Positions 35,234 through 43,415 of a stretch of 64,000 bases of DNA are shown piece by piece (position 1 is the first letter of the stretch; the number at the start of each line of letters is the position of its first letter). The DNA is from JBCCMQ01 sp039026235 (GTDB lineage: Bacteria; Pseudomonadota; Alphaproteobacteria; Rhodobacterales; Rhodobacteraceae), in the NCBI GenBank assembly GCA_039026235.1, contig JBCCMQ010000001.1, forward strand, positions 310,001-374,000, read 5' to 3'. A program made the translations under genes and the position numbers. The notes under the pieces were generated by a model that was not told where the DNA came from, did not search any database, and was given only the letters and a program-made list of their open reading frames with translations.

Positions 35234-38026
35234 ATGCGCTTGTACACAGCCTATCTTGATGAAATCGAAAGTCGCAAAGGACAGGGTCTGAACCCTAAGC
35301 CAATTGAAGAGGGGGAACTGGTCAGTGAAATCATCTCGCTCATCAAGTCGCCTGACAGCGACCACCGCGCCGATTGCCTGCACTTTCTGATTTACAACAC
35401 GCTGCCGGGGACAACCAGCGCCGCAGGCGTAAAGGCCGCGTTCCTGAAAGAGATCATACTCGGGACCACCGTGGTCGACGAGATTTCCCTGGACTTCGCT
35501 TTCGAGCTTTTGTCTCACATGAAGGGCGGCCCGTCGGTGAGTGTGCTGCTTGATCTCGCGCTGGGCGATGATCCGGAGATTGCCCGCCAGGCGGGCGACG
35601 TTTTGAAAACGCAGGTTTTCCTTTACGAGGCGGATACCGATCGCCTGAAGAACGCGCTCGACCAAGGAAACGTTGTGGCCCGCGATATCTTGGAAAGCTA
35701 TTCCGAGGCGGAGTTTTTCACCAAGCTTCCGGACATCGACGAAGAGGTTAAGGTTGTGACCTATATCGCCGCCGAAGGCGATATCTCCACCGACCTTCTG
35801 TCGCCGGGAAATCAGGCGCACTCCCGCTCCGACCGGGAACTGCACGGCAAATGCATGATCTCGGAACGTGCGCAGGCAGAGATTCAGGCGCTGAAACTTC
35901 AGCACCCCGACAAACGGGTCATGCTGATCGCCGAAAAGGGGACGATGGGCGTCGGCTCCTCGCGGATGTCGGGCGTCAACAACGTGGCGCTTTGGACCGG
36001 CAAGCAGGCCAGCCCCTATGTGCCCTTCGTCAACATCGCCCCGGTCGTGGCGGGAACGAACGGTATTTCGCCGATCTTCCTGACTACCGTCGGTGTAACC
36101 GGCGGCATCGGCGTCGACCTCAAGAACTGGGTCAAGAAACTCGATGCCGAAGGCAAGCCGATCCTCAACAACGATGGCAACGCGATCCTTGAGCAGAAGT
36201 ACTCGGTCGAAACCGGCACCGTTCTGACGATCAACACCAAGCAAAAGAAGCTCTTCAACGAAGCCGGCGACGAAGAACTGGTGGATATGTCCTCTTCCTT
36301 CACGCCGCAGAAAGTGGAGTTCATGAAGGCGGGCGGATCTTACGCCATCGTCTTTGGCAAGAAGCTGCAGAGCTTTGCCTGCGAAACGCTTGGGATCGAA
36401 CTGAAATCCGCCTTCGCGCCCTCGAAAGAGATCTCGCACGAGGGTCAGGGCCTGACAGCCGTCGAAAAGATCTTCAACGCCAATTCCGTGGGCACCTCGT
36501 CGGACAAGCCCCTGCACGCCGGATCGGACGTGCGGGTCAAGGTCAACATTGTCGGCTCTCAGGACACCACCGGGCTGATGACCTCGCAAGAACTTGAATC
36601 GATGGCCGCCACGGTCCTGTCGCCGACCGTGGACGGGGCCTATCAGTCGGGCTGTCACACGGCATCGGTCTGGGACCTGAAGGCGCAGGCCAATACGCCC
36701 AAACTGATGGCCTTCATGCACAAATTCGGCCTAGTCACGGCGCGCGACCCCAAGGGCGTCTACCACTCCATGACCGACGTCATCCACAAGGTGCTGAACG
36801 ACATCACCGTGGACGACTGGGCGATCATCATCGGCGGCGACAGCCACACGCGCATGTCGAAAGGCGTGGCTTTCGGTGCGGACTCGGGCACCGTGGCGCT
36901 GGCCCTTGCCACGGGTGAGGCGACCATGCCGATCCCGGAATCCGTCAAGGTGACCTTCAAGGGCAAGATGGCCGACCACATGGACTTCCGCGATGTGGTC
37001 CATGCCACCCAGGCGCAGATGCTGGAACAGTTCGGCGACAACGTCTTCCAGGGCCGCATCATCGAGGTCCATATCGGCACGCTTCTGGCGGACCAGGCTT
37101 TTACCTTCACCGATTGGACGGCCGAGATGAAGGCCAAGGCGTCGATCTGCATTTCCGAGGACGAGACGCTGATCGCATCCCTTCAGATTGCGCGGGACCG
37201 CATCCAGATCATGATCGACAAGGGCATGGAAAATGATGCCCAGATGCTGCAGGGCCTGATCGATATCGCAAACCATCGCATCGCGCAGATACGTTCGGGT
37301 GAAAAGCCCGCACTGGCGCCGGATGCGACCGCAAAATACGCGGCCGATGTGGTCGTTGATCTTGATGAGATCAATGAGCCCATGATCGCCGATCCGGACG
37401 TCAACAACATCGACGTCTCAAAGCGTTATACCCACGATACGATCCGTCCGATCTCTTACTACGGTGCGGAAAAAAAGGTTGATCTGGGGTTCGTCGGCTC
37501 CTGCATGGTTCACAAGGGTGACGTGAAGATCGTAGCGCAGATGCTGCGCAACCTTGAATCCGAACACGGCGACGTCAGCTTCAATGCGCCCTTGGTGGTC
37601 GCGGCGCCAACCTACAACATCATCGATGAGCTGAAAGAGGAAGGCGACTGGGCGGTCCTGCAGAAGTATTCCGGGTTTGAATTTGATGACACGGCGCCGA
37701 AGAGTACGGCGCGCACCGAGTACGAGAACATCCTTTATCTCGAACGACCCGGGTGCAACCTTTGCATGGGCAACCAGGAAAAGGCCGCGAAAGGCGACAC
37801 GGTTCTGGCCACGTCCACACGTCTCTTCAAGGGTCGGGTTGTCGAGGATACGAGCGACAAGAAAGGCGAATCCCTTCTGGCGTCGACCCCTGTTGTCGTC
37901 CTGTCGGCGATCCTCGGGCGGACGCCCACCGTGGACGAATACAAGACCGCGGTGAACGGCATCGACCTGACCAAGTTCGCGCCGCCGCTGGCCAAACCGA
38001 TCGACACGCTGTCTGTGCATTTCTAA
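35234..38026 (+). CDS. acnB: aconitate hydratase B (bifunctional aconitase / 2-methylisocitrate dehydratase)
   Basis: A 930-residue AcnB: the N-terminal HEAT-like helical domain, the swivel domain, and the catalytic domains. The 4Fe-4S ligands are C757 (FVGSCMVHKGD) and C841/C844 (RPGCNLCMGNQ). IIGGDSHTRMSKGVAFGADS is the conserved active-site strand. Catalyses citrate-isocitrate interconversion in the TCA cycle. Somewhat longer than the E. coli enzyme. It has its own promoter region with two palindromes and is followed after 63 bp by the YeiH-type gene. Confidence 0.96.
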   Translation: MRLYTAYLDEIESRKGQGLNPKPIEEGELVSEIISLIKSPDSDHRADCLHFLIYNTLPGTTSAAGVKAAFLKEIILGTTVVDEISLDFAFELLSHMKGGPSVSVLLDLALGDDPEIARQAGDVLKTQVFLYEADTDRLKNALDQGNVVARDILESYSEAEFFTKLPDIDEEVKVVTYIAAEGDISTDLLSPGNQAHSRSDRELHGKCMISERAQAEIQALKLQHPDKRVMLIAEKGTMGVGSSRMSGVNNVALWTGKQASPYVPFVNIAPVVAGTNGISPIFLTTVGVTGGIGVDLKNWVKKLDAEGKPILNNDGNAILEQKYSVETGTVLTINTKQKKLFNEAGDEELVDMSSSFTPQKVEFMKAGGSYAIVFGKKLQSFACETLGIELKSAFAPSKEISHEGQGLTAVEKIFNANSVGTSSDKPLHAGSDVRVKVNIVGSQDTTGLMTSQELESMAATVLSPTVDGAYQSGCHTASVWDLKAQANTPKLMAFMHKFGLVTARDPKGVYHSMTDVIHKVLNDITVDDWAIIIGGDSHTRMSKGVAFGADSGTVALALATGEATMPIPESVKVTFKGKMADHMDFRDVVHATQAQMLEQFGDNVFQGRIIEVHIGTLLADQAFTFTDWTAEMKAKASICISEDETLIASLQIARDRIQIMIDKGMENDAQMLQGLIDIANHRIAQIRSGEKPALAPDATAKYAADVVVDLDEINEPMIADPDVNNIDVSKRYTHDTIRPISYYGAEKKVDLGFVGSCMVHKGDVKIVAQMLRNLESEHGDVSFNAPLVVAAPTYNIIDELKEEGDWAVLQKYSGFEFDDTAPKSTARTEYENILYLERPGCNLCMGNQEKAAKGDTVLATSTRLFKGRVVEDTSDKKGESLLASTPVVVLSAILGRTPTVDEYKTAVNGIDLTKFAPPLAKPIDTLSVHF

Positions 38027-38089
38027 TGGCAACGACGATGCGCCGCCGCCCGCACCCCCGAATACAAGGGTGAAGATGGGAAACGCCGA

Positions 38090-39115
38090 ATGCGTGCCCG
38101 TCTGACGGCGGTGGTCGAAGGCGCGCCACGCGCCTGGCCCGGCTTGCTGGTGGCGGGCATGATCGCGCTGGCTGCGCAATTCATCTCAGATCACTATGGG
38201 GCGCCTGCCATGCTGATGGCGCTCTTGTTTGGAATTTCGCTACATTTTCTCACCGAACAACCGACCTGTCGCCCGGGCATCGACTTTGCGGCGCGTCATA
38301 TCCTGCGCATCGGCGTTGCCCTGCTGGGCACGCGGATCAGCTTTGGAATGGCCGCTGATCTTGGTTGGGAAGTGGTCGGCCTGACCGCCTGCGTCGTTAT
38401 CGCGACAATCGCGTTCGGCATGCTGATCGGCCGGTTCTTTGGCTTTGGTCCCCGCTTTTCGTTTCTGTCGTCTGGCGCGGTTGCCATATGCGGCGCCTCG
38501 GCAGCACTGGCGATCTCGGCTGTTCTGCCCAAGGACGAGCGCAGTGAAGAGCGTCTGGTTTTCACGGTTGTCGGCGTCACCGTTCTGTCGACGTTCGCCA
38601 TGATCTTCTACCCGATCATGACGGAACTGGTCGGGCTGTCGTCGGTGATGGCCGGGATCTTCCTTGGGGCAACCATCCACGATGTGGCTCAGGTCGTGGG
38701 GGCGGGCTTTTCAGTCTCGCAGGAAGCCGGCGAGATTTCCACAGTGGTCAAACTGATCAGGGTATCAATGCTGGCGCCGGTCGTGTTCGCCGCCGCCTTG
38801 GTGTTGCGACGCAGTGCACGGGCCGGGGATGCCGCTGCCGGGCGTCCGCCGCTTGTTCCGCTTTTCGTCATTGCCTTCTTTCTACTGGTTGCCCTGAACT
38901 CGTTCGGCTTGCTGCCGCCCTGGCTGGTCCAGATATCAGAAGGCGTTTCGCGCTGGGCGCTCCTGTGTGCGGTCGCTGCCGTTGGGGTCAACACCTCGTT
39001 GAAGGATGTGGTGAATGTGGGCGGTGCGGCAATCGCGCTTCTGGTCAGCCAAACGGTCTTTATTGCGCTGATCACCGGTGTTCTGCTGCACACTGCGATT
39101 GGTGGCGCGGTCTGA
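38090..39115 (+). CDS. YeiH/PSE-family putative sulfate exporter
   Basis: A 341-residue membrane protein with about ten helices. GIDFAARHILRIGVALLGTR, ICGASAALAISAVLPKD and GIFLGATIHDVAQVVGAGFS are signature pieces of the conserved YeiH family, described as putative sulfate exporters. Associations with sulfonate catabolism are known for relatives, and an Ssu-like importer occurs 10 kb downstream, but direct linkage here is to acnB. Confidence 0.85.
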   Translation: MRARLTAVVEGAPRAWPGLLVAGMIALAAQFISDHYGAPAMLMALLFGISLHFLTEQPTCRPGIDFAARHILRIGVALLGTRISFGMAADLGWEVVGLTACVVIATIAFGMLIGRFFGFGPRFSFLSSGAVAICGASAALAISAVLPKDERSEERLVFTVVGVTVLSTFAMIFYPIMTELVGLSSVMAGIFLGATIHDVAQVVGAGFSVSQEAGEISTVVKLIRVSMLAPVVFAAALVLRRSARAGDAAAGRPPLVPLFVIAFFLLVALNSFGLLPPWLVQISEGVSRWALLCAVAAVGVNTSLKDVVNVGGAAIALLVSQTVFIALITGVLLHTAIGGAV

Positions 39116-39164
39116 GGCAGCGCCGCCTTCTTTCCAGCGCCGATGTCCGTTCGACAATTGAAAC

Positions 39165-39965
39165 CTAGCGTCCGCTAAACTGCGGTGGTCTCTTTTCCAG
39201 AAAGGCGGAGACCGCTTCGTCATGGTCGTCGGTGTGGTGGGCCAGCGCCTGCATGGTGGCCGACATCTCCAGCGTCGTGGCCAGGCTGCTTTTGTCGGCC
39301 TCGCGCAGAAGACGCTTGGACATGCGCAGGGCCTGTGGCGGATTGGCGGCAATCCGGTCGGCGAGCGCCCGGGCATCGCTCATCAGCGTCTCGTGTGCGG
39401 TCACGGATGACACCATCCCAAGGCGCAGCGCCTCTTCGGCGTCAACCGGATCGCCGGAAAAGATCATCTCTGCCGCTTTCGAATGCCCGACAACGCGCGG
39501 CAAAAGCCAGGCGCCGCCATCGGCGGGGATGATCCCAAGTTTGACGAAACTGGCGGCAAACCGGGCTTTGCGCGACGCAATGCGGATGTCGCACATGCAG
39601 GCCAGATCGCAGCCCGCGCCGATGGCCGGCCCGTTGACGGCCGCAATCACCGGAACTTCAAGGTTCCAAAGCGCCGTTGGCAGACGATGAAGCCCGTGGC
39701 GGTACGTGGCGCGAATATCGGCCGGGGATCCCGCTGCGATACCGGTTTTGTCGCGCATCTGTTTGATATTGCCACCGGCGCAGAAGGCGGGTCCGGCGCC
39801 GGTCAGGATGACAACGCGAACGGAAAGGTCGCATTCAATCCAGTTGCAGGCGTCAACGAAGGCATCGAAGATATCCGGCGTCGACAAGGCGTTTCGTTCC
39901 TCGGGCCGGTTCATCGTTAAAGTCACGACACCCCCGTCCTGTTCCGACAAAAGAAAGTCAGTCAT
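39165..39965 (-). CDS. enoyl-CoA hydratase/isomerase-family protein (PaaG-like)
   Basis: A 266-residue crotonase. Oxyanion-hole segments are FCAGGNIKQM and NGPAIGAGCDLACM. The two glutamates of classical hydratases are not conserved (D in GCDLA, V in ASFVKLG), while the segment GIIPADGGAWLLPR resembles PaaG-type isomerases that use an aspartate there. It is therefore more likely an isomerase or a special lyase than a standard hydratase. Last gene of ribB-CoA transferase-crotonase. Confidence 0.85.
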   Translation of the reverse strand: MTDFLLSEQDGGVVTLTMNRPEERNALSTPDIFDAFVDACNWIECDLSVRVVILTGAGPAFCAGGNIKQMRDKTGIAAGSPADIRATYRHGLHRLPTALWNLEVPVIAAVNGPAIGAGCDLACMCDIRIASRKARFAASFVKLGIIPADGGAWLLPRVVGHSKAAEMIFSGDPVDAEEALRLGMVSSVTAHETLMSDARALADRIAANPPQALRMSKRLLREADKSSLATTLEMSATMQALAHHTDDHDEAVSAFLEKRPPQFSGR

Positions 39966-40029
39966 GCATTTGCTCCGTTTCGGGGGTGGGGCGGCCGGCG
40001 TCGGACCACCGTTTGCGACCGCTATCAGT

Positions 40030-41232
40030 TCAAATGGCACCCGCCGCACGCAGGCGTTCGATGTCATTGCTGCTAAAGCCCGCATCGGACAGAACGGCCA
40101 TGGTATCTTCACCCAAATGGGATGCCGTGCTGCTGGTCGGGTGGTTCTGACCATTGGCCTTGAAGGTCATGGCCGGAATGTGGATCGGGCGATCATACTC
40201 TTCGATCCGTGTCTCACTTGTAAGCCCCCGCGCGGCGATATGCTCTTCCGACAAGATCTCATCCAGTGACCGAACCCGTCCAGCTGGAACCGAAGCCTTG
40301 CTGAGAAGGTCTTCCCATTCGGCCGCCGTCCGGGTCAGGAAGGTTCCCACAAGGGTTTCCCGCAGGCTTTTGGCATTGGTCTTGCGCCCGTCAAGCGTGG
40401 ACCAGCGGTCGTCTTCCAGGATGTCGCCACGGCCCATTGCGTGGCACATGCGTTGGAATTGCGGTGCGTTGTTGGCAGCGAGCATGAGTGTGCCATCGGC
40501 CGTATCGAACGCGCCTGACGAGGGGCTTGCGCTCCAGGCCTCGTTTCCGCTGCTGGCCGGCGTCCAATCGGTCGATAGCGTTCGTGACATCAGCGCGACC
40601 ATCAACATCAGGGCAGAGTCGAGCATCGCCACGTCCAGTTGAATGGCCCTGCCGGTGCGTTCTGCCTCAAGAAGTCCCGCCAGAACCGCCATGGCAGCAT
40701 TCATGCCGGTCGCATAGTCGACATAAGGCGATCCGACCTTGGTGGGCCCTGCACCCGGTTCGCCCGTGGTCAGCATGATGCCGCACATCCCCTGTACGAT
40801 GTGATCGTATGAGGGTCGGTCGCTGAACGGCCCGTCTTGCCCAAAGGCGGAAACCGAGCAGTAGACGATCTTTGGATTGGCCTTTCGCACGTCGTCAAAA
40901 CCCAGACCCAATCGCGTCGCCACGCCGGGCTTGAAGTTCTCAACAAAGACGTCGGCCGTCTCGACGAGGCGTCGCACCGCAGCGAGGCCTTCCTTGGTCT
41001 TCAGATCGATTGCAACTGACTTTTTATTCGCGTTTTGCACGACATAGGCCATGCCCATGTTCTTTTCGGCAAGCTCGGGCACCCAATCGCCAATGCGCGT
41101 CCAGTCACCGCCGTCGGGCTTTTCGATCTTGATTACCTCGGCACCCATCAACCCCAGTTGATAGGTGGCGAAGGGACCGGCAAGCACCTGGCTGAGGTCG
41201 ATGACACGAACGCCCTTTAACGGTTCAAACAT
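40030..41232 (-). CDS. CaiB/BaiF-type (class III) CoA-transferase
   Basis: A 400-residue enzyme starting MFEPLKGVRVIDLSQVLAGP, with GAEVIKIEKPDGGD and the segment SPYVDYATGMNAAMAVLAGL holding the catalytic aspartate. Transfers CoA to a carboxylic acid, here probably an intermediate of the degradation pathway. It begins 10 bp after ribB and precedes the crotonase by 64 bp. Confidence 0.9.
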   Translation of the reverse strand: MFEPLKGVRVIDLSQVLAGPFATYQLGLMGAEVIKIEKPDGGDWTRIGDWVPELAEKNMGMAYVVQNANKKSVAIDLKTKEGLAAVRRLVETADVFVENFKPGVATRLGLGFDDVRKANPKIVYCSVSAFGQDGPFSDRPSYDHIVQGMCGIMLTTGEPGAGPTKVGSPYVDYATGMNAAMAVLAGLLEAERTGRAIQLDVAMLDSALMLMVALMSRTLSTDWTPASSGNEAWSASPSSGAFDTADGTLMLAANNAPQFQRMCHAMGRGDILEDDRWSTLDGRKTNAKSLRETLVGTFLTRTAAEWEDLLSKASVPAGRVRSLDEILSEEHIAARGLTSETRIEEYDRPIHIPAMTFKANGQNHPTSSTASHLGEDTMAVLSDAGFSSNDIERLRAAGAI

Positions 41233-41242
41233 GTCCTGTAAC

Positions 41243-42403
41243 CTATTGTTTAATAATCGCTTCCAGATTCGTTGGGCGTGTTGAGTCGCGTGCAATTGGA
41301 CGCGTTCCGACAATTTCCAGACCATAGGCATCAAGGCCAATTGCGTTGGGCGCGGACGAATTTGTCAGCAGTTCCAGCTTTGAAAGCGCAAGGCTGGTCA
41401 GAACCTGCGCCCCAAGCCCGTACTGCCGAAGTGTCCGGGGCGTGTCGTCGGAATTGGCGTTCATCTTCATGTTAAGGTCGCGCAAAAGTACCACGACACC
41501 GCGGCCTTCTTCGGCGACGATTTTCATAGAATTGCCGGTCTCGTCCAGCGTCTCCCGCCCATCAAGGCCCAGCACGTCGCCCATGGGATCGAGTGCATGG
41601 ATCCGTGTCAGCACCGGCCCACCGCCCGAGACATCACCCTTGACCAACGCAAGGTGCTCGGCGCCGTTGATCTGGTCAGTGAAAACCAGCAGTTCCCATG
41701 ATCCTCCGAATACGCTGGTGACGGTGTCGCGCCGGGTGATCTGGACCAGATTGTCGTTGCGGCGCCGGAAAGCGATCAGATCGCTGATCGTGCCGATCTT
41801 GAGCCCGTGTCGTTGGGCATAGGCCACAAGATCGGGCAGGCGGGCCATGGTCCCGTCTTCGTTCATGATTTCGCAGATCAGCCCCGCGGGATTGAGGCCC
41901 GCAAGGCGTGCGATGTCGACTGCCGCCTCAGTATGGCCTGCGCGCACCAGGACACCGCCGTCTCGCGCGCAAAGGGGGAAGATATGGCCCGGCGTCGCGA
42001 TATCAGCGGGCCCTTTGCCGGGGTCGATAGCCACGGCAACGGTGCGCGCACGATCATGGGCTGAGATACCGGTGCTGACACCTTCGCGCGCCTCGATGGA
42101 GACGGTGAACGCAGTCTCATGGCGCGAAGAATTGTTCTGGGCCATCATCGGCAGCCCCAGCGCGTCGACCCTTTCGGATGTCAGGCTAAGGCAGATCAAT
42201 CCGCGCCCGTGGGTCGCCATAAAGTTGATAATCTCGGGTGTCGCCATCTGGGCTGGGATGACCAGATCCCCTTCGTTTTCACGGTCTTCGTGGTCCACCA
42301 GAATGAACATCCGACCGCAGCGCGCGTCTTCGATGATCTCTTCAATTGGTGAAATGGCGTAGGACAGATCCGGTTTGATCTGCGGGTGTACCTGACAGTT
42401 CAT
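41243..42403 (-). CDS. ribB: 3,4-dihydroxy-2-butanone-4-phosphate synthase with degenerate GTP cyclohydrolase II domain
   Basis: A 386-residue RibBA-like fusion. The N-terminal RibB domain is intact (ILVDHEDRENEGDLVIPAQM; GHTEAAVDIARLAGL). In the C-terminal domain the zinc cysteines of GTP cyclohydrolase II (C-x-G-D-x-F-x-S-x-x-C-D-C) are replaced: the region reads HALDPMGDVLGLDGRETL, without any cysteine. It should therefore make only the four-carbon precursor of riboflavin. Being first gene of an operon with CoA enzymes and beside flavin monooxygenases suggests a local boost of flavin supply. Confidence 0.88.
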   Translation of the reverse strand: MNCQVHPQIKPDLSYAISPIEEIIEDARCGRMFILVDHEDRENEGDLVIPAQMATPEIINFMATHGRGLICLSLTSERVDALGLPMMAQNNSSRHETAFTVSIEAREGVSTGISAHDRARTVAVAIDPGKGPADIATPGHIFPLCARDGGVLVRAGHTEAAVDIARLAGLNPAGLICEIMNEDGTMARLPDLVAYAQRHGLKIGTISDLIAFRRRNDNLVQITRRDTVTSVFGGSWELLVFTDQINGAEHLALVKGDVSGGGPVLTRIHALDPMGDVLGLDGRETLDETGNSMKIVAEEGRGVVVLLRDLNMKMNANSDDTPRTLRQYGLGAQVLTSLALSKLELLTNSSAPNAIGLDAYGLEIVGTRPIARDSTRPTNLEAIIKQ

Positions 42404-42432
42404 GAGATCATCCTTTCGAGCACGTCAATCAT

Positions 42433-42464
42433 TTGCGTGTAGCATGCATATAAAATTCACGCAA
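42433..42464. promoter_or_regulatory. inverted repeat with GCATGC, candidate MarR site at ribB promoter
   Basis: TTGCGTG and CACGCAA are exact inverted repeats with an 18-base spacer that contains GCATGC (42442-42447) and an A+T-rich tract. It lies 30-61 bp upstream of the ribB start. GCATGC also occurs 40 bp before the monooxygenase start at 43416. Confidence 0.4.
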
Positions 42465-42490
42465 CTCGCATGATGTACAGAACTTCACGA

Positions 42491-42509
42491 GGCGGCTGGT
42501 TCGGCCGCC
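42491..42509. terminator. hairpin between marR and ribB
   Basis: GGCGGC-TGGTTCG-GCCGCC, a perfect 6-bp GC stem in the 280-bp marR-ribB gap, may end the marR transcript. No FMN riboswitch consensus was recognised in this gap. Confidence 0.35.
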
Positions 42510-42683
42510 GAACGCGCGCTGTAAGCGAGCAGGGCGCAGACATTCGAAAGCACGCAAGAGATCATGGCAAAGGGGTGAAGAAAAAGGGTAAGCCACGCTT
42601 TCGGTGCGGGCGGGCAAGGTGACAGAAAACAGCGACCTGCAGTTGGACCGGGGTACCTGACCGAAGCCGGGTGCCACACCGGG

Positions 42684-43178
42684 TCAATCGGTGGTTGACT
42701 TGTCGATGATCTCGAAATCGTCATGGAGACGATTCAGAAGGCCGGCGATCAGCTCAATTTCTTCGATGGACCACTGCGCCGTCACCTCCGACAACAGCTG
42801 TTCGCGGCCAGCTCTTGCGCTGATCAGCATCTCACGTCCCGACGTTGTCAGTTTCAGCACCGATTTACGGCGATCGACGGAACTTGGAGTACGTTCCGCA
42901 TACCCGCTTGTCACGGCGCTATCGACCAGGCGGCTCGCTGTCGAAGCATCGACCTCGAGTTCGGCCGCCACATCGCCCACGCTTGTCCGGTCCGAATTCA
43001 GCGAGTCAATCGCAAAAAGGGTCCGCAGCACCGACATCGCAATAGGCTTGCCGATCTCATCAATCAGCCGTCGCCGCCGCCCCTGCTGCAGCCACAACCG
43101 GCGCAAACGCATGAGGCCCCGGTCAAGTTCACGGTAGGGACTGTTCTCAACCGGTTGAGAGAGCGCTCTGTTATTCAT
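42684..43178 (-). CDS. MarR-family transcriptional regulator
   Basis: A 164-residue winged-helix protein: helices with IDSLNSDRTSVGDVAAELEV, recognition helix DASTASRLVDSAVTSGYAER and the wing with DRRKSVLKLTTSGREML. It lies between the ribB and Baeyer-Villiger monooxygenase operons and is divergent from the latter, so it is the likely local regulator, possibly sensing the substrate or a CoA ester. Confidence 0.88.
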   Translation of the reverse strand: MNNRALSQPVENSPYRELDRGLMRLRRLWLQQGRRRRLIDEIGKPIAMSVLRTLFAIDSLNSDRTSVGDVAAELEVDASTASRLVDSAVTSGYAERTPSSVDRRKSVLKLTTSGREMLISARAGREQLLSEVTAQWSIEEIELIAGLLNRLHDDFEIIDKSTTD

Positions 43179-43368
43179 TCTAACGGTCAGATTCTGGGCC
43201 CAAGGTATCTGCGTTTCGAAACTTTCCGGCTCCTAAGTACATGCGTTGAGGTGCATCCTCAAACAGGAAAATAACGCCGTACAAGCCCCGGTTTTTGTCA
43301 GCCCGCGCCCGCAGCGGTCGTTGCGGGCACGCACTGCAAGCGAGAAAAAAGCTTGCACCATACATAAA

Positions 43369-43395
43369 TTGCATGCAGCATACACATAAAATGAT
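43369..43395. promoter_or_regulatory. A+T-rich tract with TTGCATGCA, candidate MarR site at the monooxygenase promoter
   Basis: TTGCATGCA is embedded between two CATACA-type repeats in an A+T-rich tract just upstream of the monooxygenase ribosome binding site. GCATGC plus the following A+T tract resembles the site at the ribB promoter. Confidence 0.35.
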
Positions 43396-43415
43396 GATCC
43401 GAAAGGGGGGAGCCT

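Noticed and set aside
35228..36721. 497-codon frame antisense to acnB
   Set aside because: It is a shadow of the strongly conserved acnB coding sequence, is rich in H, R and G, and has no recognisable family pattern.
42404..42683. possible FMN riboswitch or small protein between marR and ribB
   Set aside because: The conserved RFN-element boxes were not found on the minus strand, and the 82-codon frame here lacks any protein-like pattern.
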